Assembly (NCBI GenBank): GCA_032622095.1
Contig: CP136065.1
Location: forward strand, 67,673,675 to 67,737,674
DNA: 64,000 nt
Origin: Siphonodentalium dalli
Lineage: Eukaryota; Mollusca; Scaphopoda; Gadilida; Siphonodentaliidae
Reading direction: 5' to 3'
Shown: positions 34,346-45,572 of the stretch, in pieces
Layout of the letters: every line of letters begins with the position of its first letter
Numbering within the stretch: the first letter of the stretch is position 1
The notes under the pieces: generated by a model
The model's input: the letters and a program-made list of their open reading frames with translations, nothing else
Told to the model about the DNA's origin: nothing
The model's database searches: none
Translations under genes and position numbers: made by a program

Positions 34346-35165
34346 TCCTGTGACGAATGTGGCGGAATCATCATAGTATGGTAGTAATGAGAACAATATA
34401 TCGTTCATGAAACAATTATATTTATTTATGAAACGTTCAAAACATGGCTATGACAAACAAGTGTGGACCAGCCACGCATCAATGAACATGAGGATACTAA
34501 ATATACATGCATCAGGCCAGAGGCACATTTCCATAGCTATATCTTAAAGTACGTATTAAATATAGGCAGGCAGATCCTGAATTAAACTATTGTAGTTTTA
34601 TTAACTACTATGGTTGAATTTTCCAGTTATTAATTCACAATTTCATTGACACTCTGGAATCGCGCACCCCAGGGCGCAGCAAATTTGCATTCTTATCCCA
34701 AAATTTACTCGACTCGGAGGTCGTGTGAAATTGCCTATGTTTGTTCGAACGGAGCGACTTAGAACATAACTACAATAGTTGAAATCAGGATGTGCCTGAC
34801 CTGTTACATCTAAACTAACCTCATACCAAATCTACCGTTAATCACTATTGTCAGGCTTATATTGGTGACATATGAGACGCTTCTGATTATCGACCGTAGA
34901 TTAGTTTTGAAGTTGCGTAAACTATCAGCCATTGAAGCCAACATAAAGAAAAACCTTATCCAGAACTCATTCGCAAGTCGAATCACTAAAACGCGTAAGA
35001 CATATGTGTATGATCTACAATGATTATTAGTTTTCGATTATTTCGAAAACTAACTGAGTTTCCCCAAACCTAATATAGATGTTAAAGTATTACCACTCAA
35101 TGACCTAGTACTACAATCATCTCACTACACGACAAATGCGGTATGAATCACAATGTACATGGGAA
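34346..35165 (-). other. Probable 3' UTR and flank of gene 2
   Basis: Downstream of the gene 2 stop on the - strand; aligns with 5800-6060 and 7195-7635 beside gene 1 but lacks the 1.1-kb stretch that holds the 6566-7113 MITE there. Confidence 0.5.
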
Positions 35166-36142
35166 CTAATCTTCTCGCCAGAATCTTCTCATTTGAAAGG
35201 AGGCGGGTCTAACCATATTGGCGGTTCCGATGGTCTGGACGGGAACATATCTTGTCCGGGTTGGGACGAATTTCTGCTGTACGGTGGTTGCGAATCGTGT
35301 GGATGCGACGGGTACTCTGTTGACAACGTTCACCTGTTGTTGAGTCCGGACTGGTATGTGCTGTACCTGCCGATAATTCTGGATGACGTTCACTGGGACA
35401 TGTCTTACGACGGGCACAGTTGCTGGGCGAGCAACCCGGAAGCGCCTTATTGTGGGAATTAGTCTTGTTCTTCGAATTGTGGCGGGTCTAACGACATTGG
35501 CGGTGCTGACAGTCTGGACGGGAACTTGTCGAACGAGGTTAACGCTGTTAAGTGTAGTAACTGGTCGAGCGAATCTTGTAACCATGACTGGAATTCTTAC
35601 TAATGGCCCAGCAACATGCCTGACCTGGTTCCCAACGACTGAACCACCGAATAAGGCTGGCCCAGCGACATGACCAAACTGGTTTCCAACGACTGCACCA
35701 CTGAATGACTCAGGGGTACCGAATTGGCTGAACTGGTTCCCAACTGCCGCACCACCGAATAAGGCTGGCCCAGCGACATGACCAACCTGGTTTCCAACGA
35801 CTGCACCACTGAATGACTCAGGGGTACCGAATTGGCTGAACTGGTTCCCAACTGCTGCACCACTGAATGATGCTGGCCCAGCGAAATCACTGAACTGGTC
35901 TCCAACGATTGCACCACCGACTGAAGCAGGGGCACCGAATTGTTGACCAAACGCGTCAGGGCCATCGAATGCGAATTGACTGCCGATGGATGACTGACTA
36001 TCTGGGTTGATGCTGAGCTCGGGGCCGGTAAGGACATTTGTCGACGGCATGGCGTTTTGAAGATCAAAGCTGGGTCCTCCCGTGTTCACATTCCCAGCGG
36101 ATATATGTTGGACTACAACTGACGAGGTATCGGCATGACATT
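35166..36142 (-). CDS. Gene 2: last coding exon of the paralogous repetitive, probably secreted protein
   Basis: It begins after TATATATTTGCAG (AG at 36144-36143) with CHADTSSVVVQHISAGN, the same split-codon phase as gene 1, and is open for 324 residues to the stop at 35166. Compared with gene 1 it gains AMPSTNVLT near the front and about two more 18-residue units in the Gly/Gln-rich half (FGTPESFSGAVVGNQ alternating with AGPALFGGA.VGNQ). The basic C-terminal half, about 145 residues, matches gene 1 at about nine residues in ten, with VPV/VRPA motifs and the RRFWRED end intact. Both copies being open despite many differences argues for function. No signal peptide is in this exon, so an upstream exon is required. 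A structural extracellular role is inferred from composition only. Confidence 0.78.
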
Positions 36143-36144
36143 CT

Positions 36145-38340
36145 GCAAATATATATGTACATTGTCAATGTATAGAAAAGAGTTAAATAGTTTGTGGATT
36201 AATATGCAGAGCAAATGCAAACAGGGCAATTAACAACACTAATTTGAGGCTAAGAAAGATATCAATTGTTCACAATAACATTTTCATTTAAGTGAGTTAT
36301 ACAAAACATGTTGTTGATCTTTATTTTTGCATGTTATTTGCTTATTATAGTAGGCGGCGTATTACACACACCAGGGTTGCTATTCACCAGCTGGGTTTAT
36401 AATATAGTCCAGGTAGTTTTACGAGGCGACGCTCGATGCGAAGCTGTCGGTGGACATATCGATGGGAAGAGATCGCGCGCCATTTAGGATTATCCAATCA
36501 AGGTGATTGGCGTCAATCATAGATTTACCACCGGTCACATAAACATGCTGCGTGTAACAGTACACGTTTGTACACATTTCAACAATGAGCAACCGAGGAA
36601 AAGGACGTGGGGCAAAATATACCACCGACGACATGAGGGGGTCTACAAAAAAAATCCGTATATAGGACCGGGGTGTGTGGGTGGTCCAGAGGCCGAAACA
36701 ATCGTGCTTGTAATATTTTTCCAAAATGGGTTTTTTTTCAAACAATTTACAAGTACTGACCATGTAATGTTGTTTGTAAGCATGTTAGTATCATGTTGGT
36801 TGGCATATGGCTATATAGACAGCTATAGTGACTATTTAGCCTCATATTTAGCAACATTCTGGATTTCACAGGATCCCGTCCCACTTCTCAGTGGAAAACC
36901 GTAATTTAGTAAAAACAATTAATGTATTACCCAGTTCTATTACCCGAATAAAAGTAATAAAATAAAAAAACTGTATCACAAATACTACATGAACATGGTG
37001 AATACTCAATGATGACTAGATATCATTGACCCGATTGTTGCATAATGTGAAATTGAAAAGGGTATATCATAAATTTCTAATGTCTGAAATACTGTAATTC
37101 ATTCCTTCTGGTTACTTCTCATCTTTTTAATGATTGCAAGTAATGTTAATTTGCAGCACTTATCCAAATAAAACTGAAATGGTTATGATGAATGGCCGTT
37201 ACTGTTTATTGTTCAGACAATCCCAACTGAAGGTGACGCTATTCTTCTTGAATTTACGAACTTCATCTTGAAGCTTAAATACTGCTCAACAAGACTAAAC
37301 TATATGTACAATACTAATTGTATACTGTTATCGCTTACAAATAGATGAACTGAAATAATGTGATGCATTCAGATGCTTTGAGAAATGACGTTCTTCAATG
37401 TTTTCAAAGTTCAAACTAAAATCAAGAATATAATCTGACTGCAGACTCTAGTGCACAAATATACATACAAATGGTGGAGTTATAATAATGCAAAATGTGT
37501 TTGTGGATGGAACCAAGTTGGTAGCTCTGGTATGCATCGACAGGCAAAACCTGTGATATGCAGTAATATTTGCATACATCCTTCCCGTATCAATCAGGTC
37601 TATCACCATACCAAACCATTTCAAAATTCGACAACCGACACTTCAACTTATATGGCAAAAACTTTGTACGGATTGAATTTCATAAACAGGGCCCATGGAT
37701 AACTCTGGTAGGCATTGATACTCACACTCCGTGATATTATGCATATTCGTTCCCCATTTCTGGTCCGTCACATGTCATAGAGCATCAAAATATGACAACC
37801 GACTCTTGAGTTATGATGCAAAATGTTTGTACGGACGAACGGCTCGAGACGTCAACTATATACCGCCGACTAATATCGGGGGTATAATAACCATATATCT
37901 ATGTGTATACCCAACCAAAACAATTCCCCTCCTCACCCACCCCGGTGGATAAGACTAAAGAGTTCTTTGATCGTGCACAACCAATTGTAGAACCCCTGAC
38001 CTGTTTACCACTATTTACACTGGCCAGTGTTCTCTGTCAGACTAAACACGCTCGATATATTAAGGCTATAATGCGGTCTAGGGCAATTTGTGACATGCAG
38101 TGTACCTACACAATGCTTTATTATTGTTGATAGATACTGGAAACACCAGGAAACACCTGGAAATGCAGTTTATTTTTTCGTTTTTCTGGCCTGTGCTTTA
38201 TCGATTAAGGATGTTATTGCTTGAGTCTTAATTTTACACACTTTGTACCAAAAAAGGATAGTGGAATGGGATTGAAAGGCAGTTAACACAGTTATTGAAG
38301 AACGGCGTCCTCGGGGTCGGAAAAAAACGTTTTGGGCCCT
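36145..38340. other. Intron or upstream DNA of gene 2; old dispersed repeats, no gene confirmed
   Basis: To about 36370 it aligns with 8480-8870. After that it is unrelated to the gene 1 side. A frame at 36503-36904 (+) lacks recognisable domains. Between 37450 and 37900 two degenerate units about 185 bp apart share GACAACCGAC and ATGCAAAATGT, an old dispersed repeat. Confidence 0.45.
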
Positions 38341-38361
38341 ATATGTGCAATTGATTTCCAG

Positions 38362-38383
38362 CCCCCCCCCCCCCCCCCCCCCC
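38362..38383. repeat. Poly-C run of 22
   Basis: An uninterrupted C run; length in the assembly may be unreliable. Confidence 0.9.
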
Positions 38384-38395
38384 ACTGCCGACGAG

Positions 38396-38613
38396 CGTAA
38401 CACTTGTTTGGGCATTGTGGAGAGAAGAATCAAAATATTAAAAAACAAAGAAACCGGCACCATTCACCAGCGCCGGAAAAATGATGCATGGAAAGAAATT
38501 TCTTTGGAAATAGCAGGGAAATATCCAAACAGAACCAAAACACAAACAAAATTCTTCTTAGACGTTATCTTCTTGGCTCTTCATTTTCACACTGCGCTAA
38601 TTAAAAAACCTCA
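38396..38613 (+). pseudogene. Fragment resembling a Myb/SANT-like DNA-binding domain
   Basis: After the poly-C run the + strand reads IVERRIKILKNKETGTI, then RRKNDAWKEISLEIAGKYPN and RTKTQTKFFLDV. The pattern of an Ile/Leu/Lys first helix, a conserved AW..I second helix and RT..Q..K third helix fits the Myb/SANT-like domain found in MSANTD proteins and the accessory protein of Harbinger transposons. It runs into unrelated codons and a stop near 38617 exactly where the block shared with 16195 begins, so it is a truncated remnant or a lone exon. Confidence 0.42.
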
Positions 38614-39115
38614 TTAAAGGCACGTGAGGCCTTAGTTGTCGAAAATATTCATATTTGTTCTAATCACCGTAAACAGGAAAACATTAAAACGCATACAGTT
38701 TCGTTCATATATACCATGACCATCACGTAAACAGCATATTATCATAAAGGCCTACTATATTTTACCTAAGCAAGAGCCTGATTGTGTTACAGAAGACAGC
38801 ACAATGCTACTGGCTAATCATACACAAATGGCATAAACGCTCTTTATTAGTTCCATATCAGGAATTCACCAACAACGAACGCTCTTTATGTTTACCATCA
38901 TAATATAAACAAACACCAGAAAAGTAACCTTTTATGCCTTTGTTTACATAACAATGGTCAAACATTTGACAATAACATACTGTTTATGCGATATTTCTTT
39001 TTTGTATACGGACAAAGTCTGTCTACATTTTGATGTTCTTTCTGTTTGTGGCGGTTTTTGACGGGTGGAAATATTTTCACAGGATACCCACCGCCAAGGC
39101 CAACCGTACCTTTAA
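38614..39115 (+). repeat. Duplicated block carrying 42-bp satellite relatives, copy 2
   Basis: Closely matches 16195-16700. AACGCTCTTTATT-type cores begin at 38836 and 38878, again 42 bp apart. The match to the gene 1 side continues at 41395 after a 2.28-kb block that is not present there. Confidence 0.8.
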
Positions 39116-41394
39116 TATAATCATTCTGCAGATATATAAACGCAAGCATGAGTCTCCACACAATTATACCCAAAAATTATACCGCTGTACATGCCGATTG
39201 TGGCCGGTGAGTGTTCATGAATTAGTCGTAAGACGGCGTCAATTGACAGGTGACAAATCTGATAGATTGGATCAATCACACCATCGACAGCGTATGTCGT
39301 TTGCGCCAAAGCAAAGATATCTTTGCGTTCAGCCGCTACCATATAAACTACCTGGTTTATAAAATAGTCTCGCTTGGTGAATAGCACCCCTGGCCTCTTG
39401 TAATATAGTCAGAAAGTCCAGACACAGTTTTTGGCTACTTTATCTTATACAATTGTGATTATTACGCTCCAGTGATCAGAACAATTCGGACTATCCCCGA
39501 ATAGATTCGAAGCTTGTACTCACGTTGATAATTTAAGGCTACCAAAACACAAGCTACTAACGTAGGGAAGAGTCGACACATTGTGTTTCTTTTTAATTCT
39601 GAAAAGAGAAAAAACAGACATTTCAGTACACAAGCTACCAAATTTAAGAACAGCAGAGCGATTATGTGTTTTACTGAGAAGCGATAATAACACATTTAAC
39701 TGTTCGGTCAGTAAAATGATATTCGGCCACGGAAGGTAAATGTTAATTGAGTTGGTACCTATGTGTGAAATGCATTTTTAATAAGGATATAAGGCCACGT
39801 TGTCGCATATCCCGAGGACATTATTATCCATTTGTGACAGTGGCTTTGGTAAGAAGATATCATTACAGAATGGGTACAATCAATTAATTTGTTTCCAATT
39901 GTCTATGTTGTTTACATACCTAGTTTGTGTTGATTACACAATAGAATAGTAAGTATATTCTACGTCTAATTGCGTTATATCTCTCTCAGAAATGATTATA
40001 CCGGACATAACTTCAATGGCTATTTTGAAGTAATTAATTCGCATACATATTCGTATAACGTTAAGAAACAAACAGTACACATAAACCGCATATTCTTCGT
40101 CAACAAACGGGTATATTTCAGACAAATTTGCATCGAACTAAATGCAACACGCATGCGTAATTTGACCTGCATTCACAAGGGAGTTATCAACATGCCATAT
40201 CTTGAGACAATCACATAGCAATTGCTAAAGTTAACATACCGGACATGAAAATTGTCAGCAAATGATGTATCGAAAATAGGCACAACTCCATTAGAAATTA
40301 TCGGACCGAATCCAAGTTCGAACTTGACCTGTATTTACGTTTGATTAACTCACATACATTTTGAATGAAATAAGTTTTGACCAGATTTATCACCCAGAAA
40401 AACAACATACAAATTATAAGTGCAAAAGAGACGTAACTGGTCTGAACGTCTTGTGTTTCGAATTTTACCTGTTTTTTTAATGTGGTAAATCCACATACTA
40501 AATTTGAAACCGATCGTCTAATAATAAACTTGGGTTATCATCCGGTCAACTAAATAATCAGAAAATTCTAAGTCGAAAAGGGGCATAACTCCGACAGAAG
40601 TGACCGAAAAGGAACCGAATTCTAACTTCACCGGTGCTTTCTAAAATTATCTTATGAAGACCACATACCAGTTGTCATAATATTATATAAATTAGTTTTC
40701 AACATATAACCCGGACACCAACCGTTACGGACGGTCGGAAACTGACGGACGGAAGGACAGCGCTCATTTTTACACAGGTAGTCAGTCTCCCGATAAATGT
40801 CCTCCTGGTACAATAGCATTGATAATATTTTCGTATGTGGAAAAGTCAAAACATACATATGTATATCAAAATCAAGTGAAAAAACAAATAACATGCACAA
40901 AGTTTATCCGGGATACAACGCACGGTATACATGTACGTTTATATATATATATGTAAAAGCCAAGTGTTTGTCTGTGTGTTTATCTGTCACGAACTTGACG
41001 CGTATGGAGATCCGTGATCCAGTGGTTAGCGCGTTGGGCTTGTCTTCGCTGTCAACACAGCGAGGCGAGTTCGTGACCGGCTGGTGGTCTATTGTGAGTT
41101 TCCATACAACAGTGGCTTGGCCGCTTCGAGCGATGTGCGATTGTACACTGTTTGAATCTCGCGCCAATTTGTGCAAGGTTTGAGCTTTGCACCACCCATG
41201 CGTTATAAGGGTACCTGATAATGAGCAGTGAAATATCTTGTCAGTATGCTAGCCATATGGTATCCTGGCATACTCCCGGGGAGCAGTAGATGCATGGTTA
41301 CTGAATGTCCAGGCTCATCAGGGGAGCCCTGTAAAGCATTGAACGCTTTGGGCCTCGTGGGAAAGGTGCTTTACAAATGCTATTCATTTATTAA
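39116..41394. mobile_element. 2.28-kb block interrupting the older duplication on the gene 2 side
   Basis: The gene 1 side reads CGTACCTTTAAAAATATATCACC without interruption (16688-16710), whereas here CGTACCTTTAA at 39105-39115 and AAAAATGTATCACC at 41393 are separated by this block. It contains the dispersed repeat 39450-40770 and a SINE at its right end, so it probably records one or more insertions. Confidence 0.6.
39450..40770 (+). repeat. Dispersed repeat of the GGGCATAACTCC / TTGACCTG type, copy 2
   Basis: Same orientation and order as 9200-10250, with several indels. Ends at GACGGACGGAAGGAC near 40760. Confidence 0.65.
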
Positions 41395-41395
41395 A
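41008..41395 (+). mobile_element. tRNA-headed SINE, apparently full length
   Basis: The head at about 41010-41090 has a Pol III A-box-like GTGGTTAGCGCGTTGG and B-box-like GCGAGTTCGTGACC at tRNA spacing. The body continues through TTGCACCACCCATGC and GGGCCTCGTGGGAAAGGTGC and ends in a short AT-rich tail (CATTTATTAAAA). A headless copy of the same family is at 31486-31736 (-). Open frames through the element are incidental. Confidence 0.8.
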
Positions 41396-41544
41396 AATGT
41401 ATCACCCTCATGTCCGATTGAGCCCAAATTTGACCATGTCCTGAGGCACATCTTAGAATATTACACGCAAATGTTCAGGCCAAGCGTTTCCCAAAGGTCA
41501 TCAAGGCGATATTTTTACTCATTTAATGCGTTACAGACGCATGT

Positions 41545-42515
41545 GGTTTCAGTGGCGTCCGTCATGATTTCCAGACAAACTCCGCCCAACGTTTGCCGAC
41601 TTCCGTTATATCCTTATCAGCTGCGCAGTGGTGACGATATTTGCCAGCATGTAATTCTTTCACCGGTCGTTGTTCCATCAGATGATTTAACGGGGCAATT
41701 ATGTGCAATAAAGAGTGTTCCTGATCAGCTTATAATAAATGTAGGAACATTGGTTATATGGTCAGGGGAATGTCATGGGATAGGCGCCTTTGACTTCATA
41801 TCACTTAAAGGGGGACCGATACATTTCATGATTAATAAAGAGCGTTTATTATCAGCTCATAACATTTGTTGGGAAATTGGTGCACATAGGTAACATGATA
41901 CATGAAATGTCAAGGGATATGTGCCGTTGTCCTCAACTGGCGTAAAGTTGCACCAATAACTGGCAATAAAGAGCGTTTTCTATCAGCTTTAACTAATTCT
42001 TCACACGGTGCTCCTACATGCCATGTTTGTCACTCGGCAATTTGACAAATCCAAAAAAGTCGCCAAATCCACTAGTAAAACACTAAATTCCACAAATACC
42101 ACTTCTAATGATGCTATTTGTTAGTTTCTGACACAGCAACAACAAAGACGGACAGATAATATTCTCGCCACGAGATGCATCCTCAGCAAATCAGAAGTCA
42201 TGACCATGGTGTGAATGATAACACATCATATGCTTGCCCTGTTTGTTCACATATATCCAGACATGCTAAAAACATTCAAGTAAGAATAATCGGTAAGGTT
42301 GGAATTTACGGCACACTAACTGTTCATAAGAAGCCAGTAACTGTTCATATTCGTAAGAAGTCAGTTTTTGGAACACTCACAGATAAACAAATTATGTATT
42401 ATAGTGGACCCTTTTCAGAAGAAAAGGTAAAGTCTGTCTCTTCTTCAACGTTCTCGTCAGAATAGCGGTTGGTCGCGTGACATATCGTTATTCAGTTGTG
42501 TACAGTGATATTTGT
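41545..42515. repeat. Duplicated block with about 127-bp units containing AATAAAGAG, copy 2
   Basis: Aligns with 17480-18342. AATAAAGAGTG/AATAAAGAGCG cores fall near 41708, 41836 and 41964. The repeat units share GGATAGGCGCC- and GTCCTCAACTG-like sequence. A + frame at 42175-42465 is open for 96 codons (CPVCSHISRHAKNI, then IIGKVGIYGTLTVHKKP) but the aligned gene 1 segment is broken by stops, so I treat it as non-functional or chance. Confidence 0.65.
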
Positions 42516-43092
42516 CGACAACGTTTGATGTTATCAGATCTCACACTGAACTGGTAAATTATTGCGATGCCAAGGTCAATGTTCTGTGCGTTTGTCCTTT
42601 AGAGAGTGCTGGAATGCCGATGCATCATGAACATTGTCATACTTTATACCGAATCAAGTTGTTTGTTTGAGAAAGATTAATGTGTTCCTATTTCTGAGAA
42701 GAAATCTGTCAAATGTTGAAAAAAGATATATAGACCGAGTACCATGCCATGTAACGTAGTGCATAACGTAAGGCCATTTGTAGTCTCATTAAGCGGCTCG
42801 ATTTATCAATGAGTACACGACCTGTCGTTTAACAGGCTTAATAAATAACTTGCCAAGTTCATAGCAATTTTCCGGCTGAGAAAAACGATATATTTATTTA
42901 TATCAGGTATATATTGCCATGTCGAAGACACGATGTTTCTATATTCTAATTATCGAGTCAGTACGCTGATATATAAAATCGGTATTGAAGTGAAATTGTA
43001 TTATCGTAGTTATAGTTTTATAGTACAGATTAATGTGAAATTATCATGAACATATTCAGCAATGTATTCAATATGATAGAACTATGACTTAC

Positions 43093-43150
43093 CTCCTTGT
43101 GTAGCTCACAACTGACTTGTTGTCTATCAGCTATCAGCCACTTATATACC
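43093..43150 (-). promoter_or_regulatory. Candidate promoter and first 5' exon with splice donor, gene 2 locus
   Basis: On the - strand GGTATATAAGTGGC (43150-43137) is followed by ACAACAAGTCAGTTGTGAG and CACAAGGAG|GTAAGT with GT at 43092-43091. TATA box, spacing and donor are the same as at 19613-19670 although surrounding bases have diverged. It is ATG-free, so translation would begin in a later exon. Assignment to gene 2 (last exon 7 kb downstream) is inference. Confidence 0.52.
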
Positions 43151-43564
43151 AATGTTATCATGGAGGCGTAAGACGTAATACACTACATGTATTATTTCAT
43201 CGCCCGTCCCCTGTCTATGGTATATATGTCATTAATAACATAACGCATACGCCGACTTAAACAATGGTTTATCTGTTTTTATGTGTAACCAATGTTTGGT
43301 AAGTGGGTGTCTAACGGGTAACGCGTTGTCCAACCGAAGTAGACACCAAACCTGGCACACCAGAATGACAAAAACGAGTCAAAGTGAGATGCCGGCAGGT
43401 CGACCAGATGCCTTTTAGAAAGTCAAATAAGGATAAGAGCAAAAAACGGCTTAAAACATATTTGTCAAAAGAATATCGTTCACACAATACTGCTGGACAC
43501 AAAATACACGGGCTATGTTGCAATGTCTCCTCTGTACACACTGTGATTGACAATATTTTAAGTT
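43151..43564. other. Upstream flank of the candidate gene 2 promoter
   Basis: To about 43300 this aligns with 19671-19830, including ATAACATAACGCAT. The remainder leads into a minisatellite. No gene is confirmed; a 178-codon frame (43384-43920, +) is mostly minisatellite. Confidence 0.5.
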
Positions 43565-43870
43565 CCCGTCCCGATGACTCACTAAGTAAGGCACATGGCA
43601 CTCCCATGGAGGGGACCTCGATGACCCAGTCAGCAAGGCGCACGACACTCCCACGCGGAAACCCCGATGTCACAGCCATCAGGCGTACGACCCTCATACG
43701 GATTGGGCCCCGGTGCCTCATCCAGCAAGGTGTATGGTATTCTCATGGAAGGGACCCGGGTGATTCAATTAGTAAGTCGTATACAATCTTATGGAGGGGA
43801 CCCCGGTGCCCAATATTACTACGGAGGCGGCCCCGGTGCTTCAACCAGCAAGGCGCATGGCCACAAACCT
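43565..43870. repeat. GC-rich minisatellite, about 47-bp unit
   Basis: Degenerate units contain CCCCGGTGCCTCATCCAGCA and TATGGTATTCTCATGGA. The unit length (47 bp, with indels) is not a multiple of three, so the peptides GPGASSSKVYG and SKAHGTPMEGT seen in different frames are repeat artefacts. Base composition is clearly more GC-rich than the surroundings. Confidence 0.7.
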
Positions 43871-43953
43871 TAATTTCCTATCTGGTTCCCGACACAAATC
43901 AGTTTGTGGTGTATCTATGACACAAGGGTTGTCAGCCACCAAAATAATGTAAT

Positions 43954-43979
<26 letters not shown>
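43954..43979. repeat. TA microsatellite
   Basis: Thirteen TA dinucleotides immediately before the direct repeat at 43988. Confidence 0.9.
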
Positions 43980-43987
<8 letters not shown>

Positions 43988-43988
<1 letters not shown>

Positions 43989-44213
43989 TATGTAGTGGGG
44001 TTGTATATAGTCCACAGCAACCCCGGAACTCAACACTAGGATGCGATACTAACATAAAATGATAAATTGTTGGTATATTATATTAATAAATGTATTAAAG
44101 TCTATACATAGTAATAATGCCATATAGGCAGTGTGTTTGTAAAATTAATAACAGGTACCGGTGGTAAAGTTTCTCAAATTAGTAACAGGTAGACTAGTTT
44201 ATAGAACTTATAG
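43988..44213 (+). repeat. Direct repeat, left copy (about 225 bp)
   Basis: Starts TATATGTAGTGGGGTTG and ends GTAACAGGTAGACTAGTTTA..ACTTATAG. It matches 54361-54581 in the same orientation, 10.37 kb away. A partial third copy of its right part (GTAACAGGTAGTCAAGTTTC) is near 52310-52350. It lacks the TG...CA ends of retroviral-type LTRs, and no reverse transcriptase lies between the copies. Confidence 0.85.
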
Positions 44214-45570
44214 CGCCCGCTCTCCCGCGGCAAAGCCGCGGAAGCGAAGCGACCAGGGTATACGTATGCGAATATGAGATATATACTAATCGACTTTTTC
44301 GGACCAGTCTAAAAATAAATTGAAATCACCTAAAATAGGATAATTTATTCATAACTGAAGGGTCAGCCAGGGCAGTGGAGTCAAAAATTCTATTGTTGGC
44401 AACGGCCGCCATTTTGTATTGATTAATGCCACCTCGAAATGTGTAATTGGGCAAAATGCTCCAGGGCAAAAATAAAAAACTTTGATCTAGCAACTGTTAG
44501 CTATACTTCATCATATGTAGGAACATCATGCTCCTAAAGGCAAATATATTTTCAAAAAGTTAATGTAAATTGAACAAAAGCTCTGGTTAACAAAAAAGTT
44601 AAATTGCATGAAAAAGTTTTGTTTATATATTTCATAAAATTATTAAAAATATTTACCCCGAAAGAGGAATCTAGCGACCTTGCTGGCCGTTTACATATTA
44701 CCTTCAATTTTCTAACGGTATTTCCGCCTAAAAGATTGATGAAATATTCTCAAAGTTCAAGGCCGACAAACGGAAACTTTAAGTTCCGATTGAAAGATCG
44801 CAGAGTCATTTTAAGATTGCTTCTTGGGAAACCAGTAAAGGCGTCATGACATCAAGACGTACATCATGACGTCACTACCTACACCGGCGCGCAAAATTAC
44901 AGACAGGACCACGTCGATGGCCAGACAGCTGAGACTCGTATTATATGGCAGGCTAAATATCCACATTTACGTTATATGTGATTATTTACATACATTGTAT
45001 ATATCATTTTCTTGTGTCCCATTATAAGGGTGGATACACACATGCATGTAATTTTTCACCCACTGACCGACGCGCGAAGCGCGTCCAGTGTGTGTCTATA
45101 ATCGTAAGACTCATGCGTTTCTGCTGAATTGAACTAGTGCCTATGCGTTTCTGCTGAGCTGCACTGACGTTTGATCGCGAAATAAAATTATAATCATTAC
45201 CAAAGCACACCTTTGGATAACACCGCCATAAACAGTGACATATTATGATATTGAGCTCGTATCATCAATAAAATTAGAGTTATAACTTATAAAACTAAGA
45301 ATTACTGCTAAAGTATTTCTACCAATTGAGTAACTAGATTCAGGTTGAGCTGGAACTTGAGAACTTTTTAATTTCAACCAATTGAAATGTCGTTGAGAGT
45401 GGAAAGGGTTAAGGTTGGGAAGCAACGCAAATGACGTCATCGTAAACAAGGCGCCTCAAAATCAAATCGTACACATGTACATGTCTCGCTTCGTCTCGGA
45501 AGCTGATTTAAATTCATTCGTTTTGACTGTTTCTGTGTCCTAAAATATTAAAAAATTGCGGGATATCTTT
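44214..45570. other. Intergenic; CRE-like and GC-rich palindromic motifs, no gene seen
   Basis: CCGCGGCAAAGCCGCGG near 44226 and ACGCGCGAAGCGCGT near 45070 are small palindromes. TGACGTCA occurs near 44868 and 45432, and a CGGCCGCCATTTTG motif near 44403. Such sites can lie in promoters, but no gene start is visible. Confidence 0.35.
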
Positions 45571-45572
45571 GA

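Larger units (their letters stand above)
22755..34599 (+). repeat. Recent segmental duplication, copy A
   Basis: From TATTGATTGTGACACTGTCG this segment matches copy B (54583-64000) in the same orientation and nearly base for base. Differences between the copies include point changes, microsatellite length changes, a 2.58-kb stretch of A missing from B (26878-29458), a 251-bp SINE only in A (31486-31736) and a 430-bp block only in B (58217-58646). B is cut by the window edge at the position equivalent to 34599, so the true extent is not known. Confidence 0.95.

Noticed and set aside
41008-41090. A functional tRNA gene
   Set aside because: The A-box and B-box-like motifs belong to a SINE head; a complete cloverleaf with a convincing acceptor stem is not evident and SINE body follows at once.
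41228-41893. 221-codon open frame on the + strand
   Set aside because: It begins inside the SINE and runs through repeat blocks; peptide sequence reflects SINE and 127-bp repeat sequence only.
43384-43920. 178-codon open frame on the + strand
   Set aside because: Its second half is a 47-bp minisatellite, whose unit is not a multiple of three, and it has no ATG-proximal conserved sequence or known domain.
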